Source: Chloroflexota bacterium (GTDB taxonomy: Bacteria; Chloroflexota; Anaerolineae; UBA2200). Taken from it: a stretch of 64,000 nt of DNA. Shown here piece after piece: positions 18,027 through 27,900 of the stretch. The stretch is from NCBI GenBank assembly GCA_030607875.1, contig JAUWJD010000006.1:1-64000 (forward strand). The letters run 5' to 3'. Below the pieces are notes generated by a model. The model saw nothing but the letters and a program-made list of their open reading frames with translations, was not told where the DNA came from and did no database searches. Numbering within the stretch: position 1 is the first letter of the stretch; each line of letters opens with the position of its first letter. The position numbers were made by a program, and so were the translations under genes.

Positions 18027-18103
18027 CACTGGGAGCAGGAACGCTCCAGCTACCTCTTGGGCCAGTGAGCCCAGGGATATTGACTTCCCAGTGCCTGCTC
18101 CCA
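18027..18103 (+). promoter_or_regulatory. Structured 5' leader with two mutually exclusive stems
   Basis: CACTGGG (18027-18033) can pair with CCCAGTG (18087-18093). The overlapping TGGGAGCAGG (18030-18039) can pair instead with CCTGCTCCCA (18094-18103), next to the aaggaggg ribosome-binding site of the following gene. Between them TGGGC/GCCCA forms a small hairpin. It fits no riboswitch class that I know. Confidence 0.35.
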
Positions 18104-18123
18104 TCTGCTCAAGGAGGGCAGCG

Positions 18124-21000
18124 ATGAAACATGATCTGTCTTTTCTCACCATGGCGGCAGCGTGGGTCAGACAACTCTGCAGAGACCGCAGGGTTCGTTT
18201 GCTCGCAGTGAGTCTGTCCCTGTTCGCCGCACTGCTTCTTCTGACAGGCTGGGTACTGCCTTTGTCAGACTTTGCCGATGCCACTTTCCTCGGCGAGGAC
18301 ATATACGACTACGCAGGGAACCAGACTGCGATAATAGGGGACGTGAACGGCGATGGCTACGACGACTTTCTCATCGGCGCCCGGAACGCCCGCATCACCG
18401 GGATCCAGACCGGAGGCGCTTACCTCTTCCTGGGCCGGCCAGCAGCCGATTGGGGCACTGGCTTCGCTATCACCCAGGCCGATGCGTCCTTCGGCGGCGA
18501 AGGTTATCTAGATAATGCTGGGCGTGACGTAGCCGGCGCTGGGGACGTGAATGGCGATGGGTACGATGACTTCCTCATCGGCGCCTTCAGCTACGACGCG
18601 CCCGGAGCTATCACCGAGACAGGCAAAGTGTACCTCTTCCTGGGTCGGCAGGCGGCGGACTGGGGCCGGGGCTTAAACCTGGCAGACGCCGACGCCTCAT
18701 TCGTTGGAGAGGCTGCCTATGATTGGGCTGGCGGCGCCGTGGCTGGTGTGGGAGACGTGAATGGCGATGGCTACGATGACTTCCTGGTCGGCGCGTACGG
18801 CAGCGATGAGCGCGCCGACGCTGCCGGCAAAACCTACCTCTTCCTGGGCCGCCAGGACGTTGCCTGGGGGCAGAACGCAAGCCTGGCGAACGCCGATGCA
18901 ACCTTCTTAGGCGAAGCAGGCGGCGACAACGCTGGAGCTGCCGTAGCAGGTGCGGGAGACGTGAACGGCGATGGCTACGATGATTTTCTTATCGGTGCCT
19001 ACGGGAGTGCCGATGTCGCTGTAACTGCCGGGGAGGCTTACCTGATGCTGGGCCGTGCCGCCGGAGATTGGGGCCAAGGCTTCAACCTGGCCGACGCGGA
19101 CGCCGCCTTCCTCGGCGAGTCGAGTGGCGACCATGCTGGCATAACTGTGGCTGGCGCAGGCGACGTGGATGGCGATGGGCTGGCCGACTTTCTCATTGGT
19201 GCCGTCAACAACGATGAGAGCGGTGCCAGCGCTGGACAGGTCTATCTCATCCTCGGCGACAATGGGGCCAGTTGGGGCACGAGCTTTGGCCTCGCGAATG
19301 CCGACGCCTCCTTTCGAGGGGCACACGTCGCGGACTCGTTGGGCACCGCCCTCTCTGGCGCTGGCGACGTGAACCGCGATGGCTATGATGACTTCCTTAT
19401 CGGCGCCGATCACTACGATGCCTTCCAGGCTCTTACCGACAGCGGGACGGCCTATCTCCTGGTGGGCAAGCCCAGTGGCTGGCACATGGACACCGACCTG
19501 GCCGATGCGGAGACAGCCAACGACATCTTGGCCTTTGACGGCGAGGCGCCAGGTGATCAGGCGGGCTCTGCTGTAGCTGGGGGCGGTGACATCAACGGTG
19601 ATGGCTTTGCTGATTTTCTGGTGGGTGCGCCCTGGAATGACGAACATGGCGACCGTGCTGGCAAAGTCTATCTCGTCCTGGGAAGAGGGCTGATCCTCCT
19701 GGACAAGGCCGCCCATGCAGACGTGGTGCCCCCGGGCGGGCGCATCACCTACACACTGCATTACTCCAACAGCGACCTTGGGGACGTGCCAGTGGTACGT
19801 ATCTTCGACCGTATCCCGGCCCACACAAGCTACATCCGCTGCTCTGGCGGCATCACCTGCAGTCGCCAAGGGCCGTTGGTCACCTGGTTCCTGGGCACTG
19901 TCGTCTCGCAGACCAGCGGCACAGTGCAAATGGTGGTCCGGGTATCCCCGGCTGTATCCCTGGGGACAGTTATCACTAACACTGCCTGGGTCACCGCACC
20001 TAGTCGGATCGACCCCGTCTTCAGCCACGCAGTCGTCACAATAGGTGTGGCCGAGGCAACTCCCACCCCTACGCCAACATCACCCCGGACGCCGGCGCCC
20101 ACTGTGACGCGTACCAGGACACGGACATCGACGCCCACTCCGACTTCCACTCCGACGGGGTGTGTTCCCTCTCTAATCTCACCTGAGGAAGGCGCGGTGC
20201 TGGACAATGGGCGGACGGACGGGCAGGACTATATGATCTGGGACTTTGACTGGTCGGACTGCCCCGGAGCCACCGCCTATCACCTGTATGTGATAGGGCC
20301 CACCGCAACGACCCCGCTGATCGACGAGGATACGCTTGTCAGCTCATTCTACCATTACGTGGGCAACGTCTCCACCAGCGGCGCGTATCGGTTCAACTGG
20401 ACCTGGAAGGTAAGGGCACAGGCGGACGGGCAGTGGGGACCTTGGTCAGAAACAAGATCGTTTGACGTTGAGCCAGTAGATACTGACCCTCCCACCTACT
20501 GGACGGTGTACCTGCCCATTGTGCTCAAGGACGCGATGCCCCTGCCACAACCCGCCGCGACGCCGACGCCTACTGCCACCTCTGTCGAAATGGCGTTTGA
20601 CGACGGCACTGCCGAGTCCTACCAGTCCTGGGAGGTGGGTAAGGGCTTTGCCGTGTCCTATGCCTCCCCTGGGGAAGGACACCGTCTGTTGGGGGTTCGG
20701 CTCTATTTGCTCAACCCAGCACCGATCCAGGTGCACGTCTGGGACAAGGAGCCGTATGATATGATCACGCCGTTCACCGCTAATCCCCCCTCAGATGGTT
20801 GGTTTGACGTGGATCTGTCAGCGCAGAACGTCATCCTGGATCGTCACAAGTTCTACGTGGGTTTTACCTACCTGACAGACTACCAGCCCGACATCGGCGT
20901 GGACACCGATGCCCCTTACGGCTACAGCTATGAGATAGTGGGGATGAATCTTGAGCATAGGCCGAACATGGACTATATGATCCGCGCCGTCGTGCAGTAA
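18124..21000 (+). CDS. Large secreted FG-GAP (integrin-like propeller) protein
   Basis: The 958-residue product starts at ATG 18124 after aaggaggg. It has a long N-terminal signal or anchor (LLAVSLSLFAALLLLTGW). Seven FG-GAP blades with calcium-binding loops of the type GDVNGDGYDDFLIGA follow (about residues 50-540). Next are a DUF11-like domain (ITYTLHYSN), a Thr/Pro/Arg linker (PTPTPTSPRTPAPT), an Ig/Fn3-like domain, a second Pro-rich linker with VYLPIVLKD, and a C-terminal beta-sandwich (FDDGTAESYQSW). It is probably an adhesion or binding protein on the cell surface. The blades are highly similar, a sign of internal duplication. A terminator follows. Confidence 0.87.
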   Translation: MKHDLSFLTMAAAWVRQLCRDRRVRLLAVSLSLFAALLLLTGWVLPLSDFADATFLGEDIYDYAGNQTAIIGDVNGDGYDDFLIGARNARITGIQTGGAYLFLGRPAADWGTGFAITQADASFGGEGYLDNAGRDVAGAGDVNGDGYDDFLIGAFSYDAPGAITETGKVYLFLGRQAADWGRGLNLADADASFVGEAAYDWAGGAVAGVGDVNGDGYDDFLVGAYGSDERADAAGKTYLFLGRQDVAWGQNASLANADATFLGEAGGDNAGAAVAGAGDVNGDGYDDFLIGAYGSADVAVTAGEAYLMLGRAAGDWGQGFNLADADAAFLGESSGDHAGITVAGAGDVDGDGLADFLIGAVNNDESGASAGQVYLILGDNGASWGTSFGLANADASFRGAHVADSLGTALSGAGDVNRDGYDDFLIGADHYDAFQALTDSGTAYLLVGKPSGWHMDTDLADAETANDILAFDGEAPGDQAGSAVAGGGDINGDGFADFLVGAPWNDEHGDRAGKVYLVLGRGLILLDKAAHADVVPPGGRITYTLHYSNSDLGDVPVVRIFDRIPAHTSYIRCSGGITCSRQGPLVTWFLGTVVSQTSGTVQMVVRVSPAVSLGTVITNTAWVTAPSRIDPVFSHAVVTIGVAEATPTPTPTSPRTPAPTVTRTRTRTSTPTPTSTPTGCVPSLISPEEGAVLDNGRTDGQDYMIWDFDWSDCPGATAYHLYVIGPTATTPLIDEDTLVSSFYHYVGNVSTSGAYRFNWTWKVRAQADGQWGPWSETRSFDVEPVDTDPPTYWTVYLPIVLKDAMPLPQPAATPTPTATSVEMAFDDGTAESYQSWEVGKGFAVSYASPGEGHRLLGVRLYLLNPAPIQVHVWDKEPYDMITPFTANPPSDGWFDVDLSAQNVILDRHKFYVGFTYLTDYQPDIGVDTDAPYGYSYEIVGMNLEHRPNMDYMIRAVVQ

Positions 21001-21013
21001 TCCAGACGACAGA

Positions 21014-21053
21014 GCCTCCCGCAGGTTGCTTGGACAATCTGCGGGAGGCCTTT
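21014..21053 (+). terminator. Terminator between the FG-GAP gene and etfA
   Basis: GCCTCCCGCAG pairs with CTGCGGGAGGC across a 14-nt loop, followed by CTTT. It lies between converging genes and could serve both. The next 100 bp contain the common small repeat ATTCGTG and its inverse. Confidence 0.7.
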
Positions 21054-21151
21054 GAGAGCACGCGAATTTCACGAATCGAAACGCATCGCACGAAGAACTG
21101 ATAGTAGATGTTCGTGCTATTCGGCTTCTGTTTGTGTAATTCGTGTACGGT

Positions 21152-22348
21152 TTACTTGTGCAGCTTCTTCTTGAACTGTTCGGTCAGCGCTGGGACAACC
21201 TGGAAGAGGTCGCCGACGATACCGTAGTTGGCCACGGTGAAGATGGGCGCTTCGGGATCCTTATTGATGGCCACAATGACCTTGGCAGTGCTCATGCCCG
21301 CCAGATGCTGTACTGCCCCGGAAATGCCGCAGGCGATGTACAGATCAGGGCGCACCGTGCGCCCGGTCTGGCCCACCTGGTGTGCGTAGGGAATCCAGCC
21401 GGCGTCTACCGCGGCACGTGAAGCGCCGAGCGCTCCGCCCAACACCTCGGCCAACTTGCGGACGGGATCAAACCCTTCTGGACCTCCCACGCCGCGCCCG
21501 CCGGAGACGATGATCTTGGCGTCGGCCAGGTTGACTTCGCCCTGCTCCATGATAAAGTCTACCACCTTGGCTGCAACTTCGTCTTCGCCCATGGCGGGCT
21601 GGACGGGGACAATCTGCCCCTGGCGGGTTTCGTCCGCAACAGGCATTTCAAAGACCCGATGACGCACCGTAGCCATCTGCGGCCGGTAGTTGGGGCAGAT
21701 GATTGTGGCCATGATGTTGCCACCGAACGCCGGACGAGTCTGCCGCAGCAAGTTGGTCTCTGGATCGATGTCCAGCCCAGTGCAGTCGGCGGTTAGGCCG
21801 GTGTAGAGTTCGGTAGCCACAGACCCGGCCAGGTCACGGCCCCGCGAGCTGGCTCCCAGCAAAAAGATCTCCGGTTTGTACTGGCGCACAAGGGCCACGA
21901 GCATGGCAGCGTAGGGCCGCGTGCGGTAGACCGCCAGGCTGGGGTCATCCACCCAGAAGACACGATCCGCACCATAGGCGACGGCCTGCTTGGCGATGTG
22001 TTCCACATTGTGGCCCAGGAGACATGCCGTCAGTGTCGTTCCGCGCTGGTCGGCCAGCTTGCGACCTTCGCCAACCATCTCCCAGGAAATGCTGGCCGCC
22101 TCCCCCTGGAACTGCTCCACCCAGACCCACAGGCCCTGATAGGCCTCGAGACCTTCAGCAGGCGCTTCCGGGCGCTCAGGCAGGCTCAGTGCATCCACCG
22201 GGCAGACGTCCAGGCAAGCGCCGCAGGCGGTGCACGTCTCATCCACTTCGGCAATGTCTTCCACCAGCGTCAGCGAGCCAAAGGGGCAGACGTCGATACA
22301 GGCTCCGCAGCCGGTGCATTCTTCTCCGTTGATTTCCAGCAATGCCAC
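21152..22348 (-). CDS. etfA: Electron transfer flavoprotein alpha subunit with N-terminal 2[4Fe-4S] ferredoxin domain
   Basis: EtfA binds FAD and, with EtfB, passes electrons from acyl-CoA dehydrogenases. The 398-residue product starts with a two-cluster ferredoxin domain ([11 protein letters not shown] and [11 protein letters not shown], residues 12-52). The Etf alpha domain follows, with the C-terminal FAD-binding [11 protein letters not shown] and [21 protein letters not shown] segment intact. AGGAGG lies 6 nt before GTG 22348, which I prefer to the GTG at 22354. Ferredoxin-fused EtfA occurs in electron-bifurcating systems such as CarE of Acetobacterium, which suggests, but does not prove, bifurcation. 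It follows etfB by 10 bp in one operon. Confidence 0.95.
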   Translation of the reverse strand: MALLEINGEECTGCGACIDVCPFGSLTLVEDIAEVDETCTACGACLDVCPVDALSLPERPEAPAEGLEAYQGLWVWVEQFQGEAASISWEMVGEGRKLADQRGTTLTACLLGHNVEHIAKQAVAYGADRVFWVDDPSLAVYRTRPYAAMLVALVRQYKPEIFLLGASSRGRDLAGSVATELYTGLTADCTGLDIDPETNLLRQTRPAFGGNIMATIICPNYRPQMATVRHRVFEMPVADETRQGQIVPVQPAMGEDEVAAKVVDFIMEQGEVNLADAKIIVSGGRGVGGPEGFDPVRKLAEVLGGALGASRAAVDAGWIPYAHQVGQTGRTVRPDLYIACGISGAVQHLAGMSTAKVIVAINKDPEAPIFTVANYGIVGDLFQVVPALTEQFKKKLHK

Positions 22349-22358
22349 GTCCACCCTC

Positions 22359-23159
22359 CTAGATCACTTTCTCGGCCAGGAGCTTGTCGGCCAGAATGCC
22401 CGCCGCATCATCCATGCTGTCGGCCTCGATCAGATCCACCGTGCCTTCCCGTCTGGGAGGGCCGAAAACGCGCACCACCTGGGTGGGGCTGCCATTCAGT
22501 CCACACCGGTCAGGGTCTGCACCAGGCAGGTCTGCGACAGTCCAGACCGGAATCTGCATTCTCGTCGCACGGCGGATGCCCATGAAGGTAGGATAGCGCG
22601 GTTGGTTGATGTCCTTGACCACAGTGAGCAATGCTGGCAAGAAGGTCTCGACCACCTCCCGCCCTTCCTCCAACAAGCGCTCGACGACGACGGTGCGGGC
22701 CTCCGGATCCAGCTTGCGGATCTTGAAAACGTAGGTGAGCTGGGAGATGTCCAACTGCCGCGCAATTCCAGGCCCCACCTGCCCGGTGTCGCCATCAATG
22801 GCCTGCTTGCCGCAGAGGATGATGTCAAATTCTCCGAGCTTCTTGATGGCGTGAGAGAGGGTGTAGGCTGTGGCCCAGGTATCGGATCCGGCAAAGGCAC
22901 GGTCCGATAGCAGGATTGCTTCATCGGCACCCATGGCCACCGCTTCTTTGAGGGCTTCCATGGCCTGCGGTGGCCCCATGGAAATCACGGTGACCTTGCC
23001 GCCGAACTGCTCTTTCAGGCACAGCCCTTCTTCGATGGCATAGGTGTCAAAGGGATTGATAATGCTGGGGACGCCTTCGCGGATGAGGGTGCCGGTCTCG
23101 GGGTTGATCTTGACCTCAGTGGTATCCGGCACCTGCTTGATGCAAACGATGATGTTCAA
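22359..23159 (-). CDS. etfB: Electron transfer flavoprotein beta subunit
   Basis: EtfB is the partner of EtfA; it binds AMP or, in bifurcating ETFs, a second FAD. The 266-residue product begins MNIIVCIKQVPDT. It contains NPFDTYAIEEGL, GADEAILL, the CGKQAIDGDTGQVGPGIA loop that contacts the nucleotide, and the C-terminal recognition helix end (AADKL-like LADKLLAEKVI). A TTG start at 23159 is strongly supported by AAGGAGG 7 nt upstream. The frame continues upstream to 23207 without such a site. A promoter lies at 23216-23244, so etfB-etfA form their own unit, separate from the acyl-CoA dehydrogenase gene. Confidence 0.95.
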   Translation of the reverse strand: MNIIVCIKQVPDTTEVKINPETGTLIREGVPSIINPFDTYAIEEGLCLKEQFGGKVTVISMGPPQAMEALKEAVAMGADEAILLSDRAFAGSDTWATAYTLSHAIKKLGEFDIILCGKQAIDGDTGQVGPGIARQLDISQLTYVFKIRKLDPEARTVVVERLLEEGREVVETFLPALLTVVKDINQPRYPTFMGIRRATRMQIPVWTVADLPGADPDRCGLNGSPTQVVRVFGPPRREGTVDLIEADSMDDAAGILADKLLAEKVI

Positions 23160-23215
23160 TGCCAGACCTCCTTGTCTATGGATGTGCAGAGTGTTATGCG
23201 CGAACACCGAAGGCG

Positions 23216-23244
23216 ATTATAACACCAAACGAGCGTACTCGCAA
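23216..23244 (-). promoter_or_regulatory. Promoter of etfBA
   Basis: On the minus strand TTGCGA and a perfect TATAAT are separated by 17 bp, about 50 bp before the TTG start of etfB. Confidence 0.55.
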
Positions 23245-23266
23245 CTGCACAACCAACCCTGGCAGC

Positions 23267-23301
23267 AAAAAGGACAGGCGAAGGAGAAGCTCCGCCTGTC
23301 C
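23267..23301 (-). terminator. Rho-independent terminator of the acyl-CoA dehydrogenase gene
   Basis: On the minus strand GGACAGGCG pairs with CGCCTGTCC across 12 nt and is followed by TTTTT, 13 bp after the stop codon. It separates this gene from the etfBA promoter. Confidence 0.85.
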
Positions 23302-23313
23302 CGGATACAAATA

Positions 23314-24534
23314 CTAGCTCTCGCTCTGCCACTCATCGGGGTCATAAGCGGGCAGCTCACAGCGCAGTGGCCTGTCCTGACGGTAACCCAGCGCGTACTG
23401 CGCCTGCATCAGTTGGTGTATCTCGCGGCTGCCCTCGTAGATGACTGCACCTCTGGCATTGCGCATGTAGCGCTCAACATCGTACTCGTCCGAGTAACCG
23501 TAAGCGCCGTGGATCTGTATCGCATCTGAAGCAGACTCGAAAGCCGCATCGCAGTTGATCCACTTGGCGACGGAAGTCTCCCGCGTGTTGCGTTTGCCCT
23601 GGTTCTTTAGCCAGCCTGCCTTGTAGCTCAGCAGCCGCCCAGCATCTCGCCGCGCCACCATCTTGGCAATCATGAGTTGGATCAGTTGAGGCTTGCCAAT
23701 AGGAACGCCGAAAGTGTGACGCTCGTTGGCATAGCGCACAGACGCCTCGATGCAAGCGTCAATCAGCCCCACTGCACCAGCGCCGACCGTATAGCGCCCA
23801 CCGTCCAGCGCGCTCATGGCGATTTTGAACCCTTCGTCCTCGTGCCCCACCAAGTTCTCAGCCGGCACAATGCAGTCGCTGAGGGTGATGCTGCCGGTAT
23901 TGCCAGCGCGCACGCCGAGCTTGCCGTGGATTGTGCCCGTCTCGATGCCGGGGAAGCTGCGCTCAACAATAAATGCCGAAATGCCACGGTGATTGCGCTG
24001 TTTCTTCTTTTCCATGTCCGTCCAGGCGAAGATGATAAAGCTGTCAGCTACATCGGCCAGCGAGATCCACATCTTCTCGCCGTTGAGCACATAGTGGTTG
24101 CCTTCCTTGCGAGCCGTCGTCTGCAGCGCCACTGGATCGGAACCAGCGTTTGGTTCGGTTAGTCCGTACGTGGCGATCTTTTGCCCCATCGCTTGCGGCA
24201 CGAGGTACTTTTGCTTCTGCTCTTCCGTGCCCCACTGCAGTAAACTGAGACAATTCAGGCCGATGTGCACGGACATCACCACGCGGGCCGAAGTGTCCAC
24301 CCGCTCCAGCTCTTCGCAGGCGATGGCCAGGGAGATGTAATCCATACCTGCTCCGCCGTACTTGACCGGGATGCAGATGCCGAGGATGCCAAGCTGACCC
24401 ATCTTGGTGAGCACGCCATGGTCAAACTCTTGGTTGCGATCTTGCTCCTTGATATCCGGGGCGATCTCCTTCTCTGCAAAATCGCGCACCATCTTGCGCA
24501 CCATTTGGTGCTCTTCGGTTAATGCAAAATCCAT
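23314..24534 (-). CDS. Acyl-CoA dehydrogenase
   Basis: This FAD enzyme introduces an alpha-beta double bond into an acyl-CoA and hands electrons to ETF. The 406-residue product has the acyl-CoA dehydrogenase layout: N-terminal helical domain, [13 protein letters not shown] and [12 protein letters not shown] flavin/substrate loops. Its C-terminal domain has [19 protein letters not shown] and YEGSREIH, whose Glu is the usual catalytic base. Chain-length specificity cannot be told by eye. The start is ATG 24534 with aaggagga upstream; the open frame extends to 24588 but the extra residues are not family-like. It has its own promoter and terminator next to etfBA. Confidence 0.93.
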   Translation of the reverse strand: MDFALTEEHQMVRKMVRDFAEKEIAPDIKEQDRNQEFDHGVLTKMGQLGILGICIPVKYGGAGMDYISLAIACEELERVDTSARVVMSVHIGLNCLSLLQWGTEEQKQKYLVPQAMGQKIATYGLTEPNAGSDPVALQTTARKEGNHYVLNGEKMWISLADVADSFIIFAWTDMEKKKQRNHRGISAFIVERSFPGIETGTIHGKLGVRAGNTGSITLSDCIVPAENLVGHEDEGFKIAMSALDGGRYTVGAGAVGLIDACIEASVRYANERHTFGVPIGKPQLIQLMIAKMVARRDAGRLLSYKAGWLKNQGKRNTRETSVAKWINCDAAFESASDAIQIHGAYGYSDEYDVERYMRNARGAVIYEGSREIHQLMQAQYALGYRQDRPLRCELPAYDPDEWQSES

Positions 24535-24592
24535 CTCTCCTCCTTTGGGAATGGCGCCATCCCTGGCTTGATCACGTATTGGGGACAAGACG

Positions 24593-24621
24593 ATTATACT
24601 ACAGGCATGTCAGCCAGCCAA
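24593..24621 (-). promoter_or_regulatory. Promoter of the acyl-CoA dehydrogenase gene
   Basis: On the minus strand TTGGCT and a perfect TATAAT are separated by 17 bp, about 60 bp before the ATG at 24534. Confidence 0.55.
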
Positions 24622-24676
24622 TTTTGTGTACACGAATCACACGAAGAAGCTGTAGCTTGACATTTGTAGCATGCGC

Positions 24677-24802
24677 CTACCGTCCTCGCCAGCCATCTGT
24701 GGCTCGACAGGTGGGGCACAGATGAAGACGCGCTGGGCGCAGAATCTGAGGCCCACAGTTGGCGCATTCAGCGCGGGCATGGAAAGAAAGGCTGTCACTC
24801 AT
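24677..24802 (-). CDS. Possible 41-residue zinc-ribbon protein
   Basis: A short open frame codes for a peptide with CANC and CPTC pairs 14 residues apart, flanked by Arg/His residues, as in a minimal zinc ribbon. The start ATG lies inside the terminator hairpin at 24781-24811 and there is no clear ribosome-binding site. It may be a gene remnant rather than a gene. Confidence 0.25.
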   Translation of the reverse strand: MSDSLSFHARAECANCGPQILRPARLHLCPTCRATDGWRGR

Positions 24803-24811
24803 GACAGCCTT
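24781..24811 (-). terminator. Terminator downstream of the GH13 gene
   Basis: A perfect 10-bp stem (AAGGCTGTCA and its complement) with a 4-nt loop is followed on the minus strand by CTTTCTTTCC. Confidence 0.7.
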
Positions 24812-24865
24812 GTGCCCGCCTGCGAAAGCAGGCTGAACAATGACTGTTGACGCAGTACTCTGTAA

Positions 24866-24906
24866 GTAGCGAGTGATCATCCCCGACGGGCAGGTGTATT
24901 CTTTCG
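24866..24906 (-). pseudogene. comM fragment 1, overlapping the 3' end of the GH13 gene
   Basis: On the minus strand the peptide KEYTCPSGMITRY matches the ComM/YifB segment usually read as KECTCSP..ITRY. The GH13 reading frame enters this fragment in another frame and ends there (KNTPARRG, then TGA), so the repeat provides its last codons and stop. Confidence 0.55.
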
Positions 24907-27900
24907 AACCAACCTCAGCAACTCCTCCACTTGATAGCCAGATTCCTCTTCGGCCTGGCGCAATTGCTGGACGACCTCGTAAGAAGCGAGGGCCTCTTCC
25001 CCTACCTCGGCTGCCGGGCGAAACGCAGCCGTATGGATTACTGCCACCAACAGCAGCCACCACAACAACTGCTCAAAGGCTTCGTTGTTGAACCACAGCA
25101 CATCCTGGTAGCGATTGATCTGCAGGAACTGCTGCACATCATCGTCTTTGAGCAAGGTCTCCAGAATTGGGTAGGCTCGCGCCCGACCATCGGGCGCCTC
25201 CGCGGCAAACCAGCGCTGGTGGCTGGTGAGCAGTTTGATCACTCCCACCGCCTGCCAGGCCTTTGACTCGTCCAATCCCAAGTCCTGCAACGCACCAGCG
25301 AGAACCTTCCCCAGCAGCCACTCGTCGATCCAACTGCGGCTTTGTCCCTCAAAGCCCGCCTCCCCAACAATCTTGCCCAGGGAATGGACGGACCACCAAC
25401 CCAAGAGGCAGCCCCAGGTGAACCAATCGGCGTTCAAATCCGCAGAAAGGTATTCTGCAATGGCCTTGTACTCTTTGGACTTGGACCAGGGGGCGCGACT
25501 TTCCAGAAGGGGCAACTGCAACAACGCTTCCAATTCCCGTTGCATCTCCAACGCCAGGGCTGCGTGGTCCGCGGTCGCAGCGGTAAACTGCCCGATCTCT
25601 TGCAGCAGGTGGAGGGTTTTCTGCTCCACTTCCTGCAGAAGGGCCGCGTCCAATCGCTCAGCGGGGTCGGTGAGGCGGGCGTCCATCAGCCGGCGGAACA
25701 TGGCGGCGTTGACCAATTCCATGAACGCTTGATGGATGGGCCGCAAGAAAGTCTCCTTGAGGGCTTGGTCGATGCTCGGCACGCCACGCCCGTCGAGGTA
25801 GGCTGCCAGGTGGGCATAGTGGTGCCACACGTTGTCCTGCACCTGGCGGAAATCGAGAAAGACGTGACGCTTGTAGGCGTCCAACTCGACGTAAAGGCCC
25901 TTTTCATGCAGTTCTCTGTTGCTGCGAATGTATTCCAGCCCGTTGACGTGATCGCGGAAGATGCAGAAATAATCGTCCTGGTTGTGCAGTCCCAGGCCCT
26001 CGCCCAGGCTCTTTTGCACTAGGACGCGTTCGCCGTCGCCTTCGGTCTTTACCGAGTAGGCTGCCGAGGTGCGTATCCAACCCTGCGCGGTGGCGTATTT
26101 GTTGTGATACACTACCAGCGCGCGTTCGTCACCGACGCGGTTGGAATAGGCGAACACGTCTTCGTTGACGTGCCCTTCGGGCGTGTAGAAATCGTACAGC
26201 AAGAAATTGTTCACTTCGGCAAACAGGTACCGATGGTGCAACAGTGGGAAGATCTCCCGCTCATGACGTCGAAGCAGGTCTTGGTCCGGCTGCTCATCCC
26301 AGTAGGCGCGCCGGTATTCCATGCCATACTTCTCGGCAAAGCCTTCGATCTGACCATGGCCGAACATGGGCAATCCGGGCATGGTCATCATCATGGTGCA
26401 GACACCAAAGTACTTGTCGCCTTTGCCAAACTGGGCTACGGCGGTTTCTTCGTCGGGGTTGTTCATGAAATTGACAAAGCGTTTCAGAATTTCGGGGTCG
26501 AATTGCAGCACGTTCTTGATGGTGGTGCGATACTTGGCATTGTCCTCGGCCTTGAGCATGTGCATGAACGCGCTGTTATAGACGCGATGCATGCCCAGCG
26601 TGCGCACAAAGTAACCTTCCATCAGCCAGAAAGCTTCGGCCAGCAGGAGGGTATCGGGCGCTTCTTGCGCCACGCGGTCCACCACCTCGCGCCAGAACTC
26701 CTGGGGCATGGCCGCGTCGAACTGGGCCTTGGTCAACCCGTGCTCGGCCCGCGTGGGGATGTCCCCTCCGGTGCCGGGCTCCGGGAACCACAGGCGCTGG
26801 TAGTGCTTTTTGCTCAGCGTCATGGCCGCGTCAAAGCGGATGATCGGGAAGTTACGCGCCACGTGCAGGATGGTCTGGATCACCGCCTCGCGCACCTCGG
26901 GATTGAGATAGTTCAACTGGGCGGTGTCGTTCCAGGGCATGCTGGTGCCGTCGTTGCCGTGGTAGACGTATTTCTCGCTGCCCGTCCAGCGATCCACCCG
27001 CTTAAAGACCACGGCCGCGTCGCTGCGCGTGTAGTAGTGATCCTCTACAAAGATGCCCACGCGTTCGTCCCAGGAGAGGGCTGGCCCGCCAAAGGTGTGC
27101 GAAGGGTAAGGACTGTGGTCCAGCGAGATGAACCAGTCCGGGTGCTCGATCACCCATCGGCCATCGATGCCCACGTGGTTGGGGACCATATCACCGGCCA
27201 TGCGAATGCCCCGCTGCCAGGCCCGCGCTTTCAAGTCCTGAAAGGCCGCTTCGCCGCCCAGGTCGTCGGCGATTTGATAGTCGTACAGCGAGTAGGCCGA
27301 AGCCACCGCTTCGGGGTTGCCGCACAGTTGCTTGATGCGCTGAGAGGCCTTGCTGCGCTGCCACACGCCAATGAGCCACAAACCGGTAAAGCCCCAGCGG
27401 CCCAGAGTGTCCAGCTCCTCGTCGGGGATCTGATCCAGGCGAGTGATCGACCGCCGGTATTTCTTGGAGAGCTGATCCAGCCACACGTAAGTGCTCTTGG
27501 CCATCAGCACCACGCGGGGCATCCAGTCGCGATCGAGACTGTAGCGCTCTGCCTCCGTCTCCAGCTCAGCAAACTCGTACGGCCTCGCGGGGCCGGGGCC
27601 CATGAAGCGCATCTTCTCCTCTTCGCGGATCAGGTCCAGCCCGCCAAGCAGGCGGTAGAGGTACCGTCCAAGCAGCGCCCCCCATTTCTCGCGGATGTAT
27701 TCCAACTGGCCGGAGAGGGAATGTGGCACCTCAATGGCGGGATCGCGCAGCATGTCCACCAGATGCTGGTCTTTAGGGCCAAAGGTGGGCTGGGTCTCGA
27801 AAAAGTCACCAAGAGCGGCGATGATTTGGCGGTAGGCTGTTTCCTTCTCCAGCGCCGTGTCGTCGAACAACTCCAGGAAAGGTGAAAAGGCCAGGTTCTT

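Noticed and set aside
18907-20028. A 373-codon open frame on the minus strand
   Set aside because: It is antisense to the FG-GAP repeats and lacks a start signal or recognisable domain.
21060-21150. ATTCGTG-type short repeats considered as an attachment site or element end
   Set aside because: Such short A/T-rich repeats also appear at 24630 and have no paired boundary or integrase gene.
26104-27885. A 593-codon open frame on the plus strand
   Set aside because: It is antisense to the GH13 gene, whose catalytic motifs and composition are clear; the plus-strand product has no family-like motifs.
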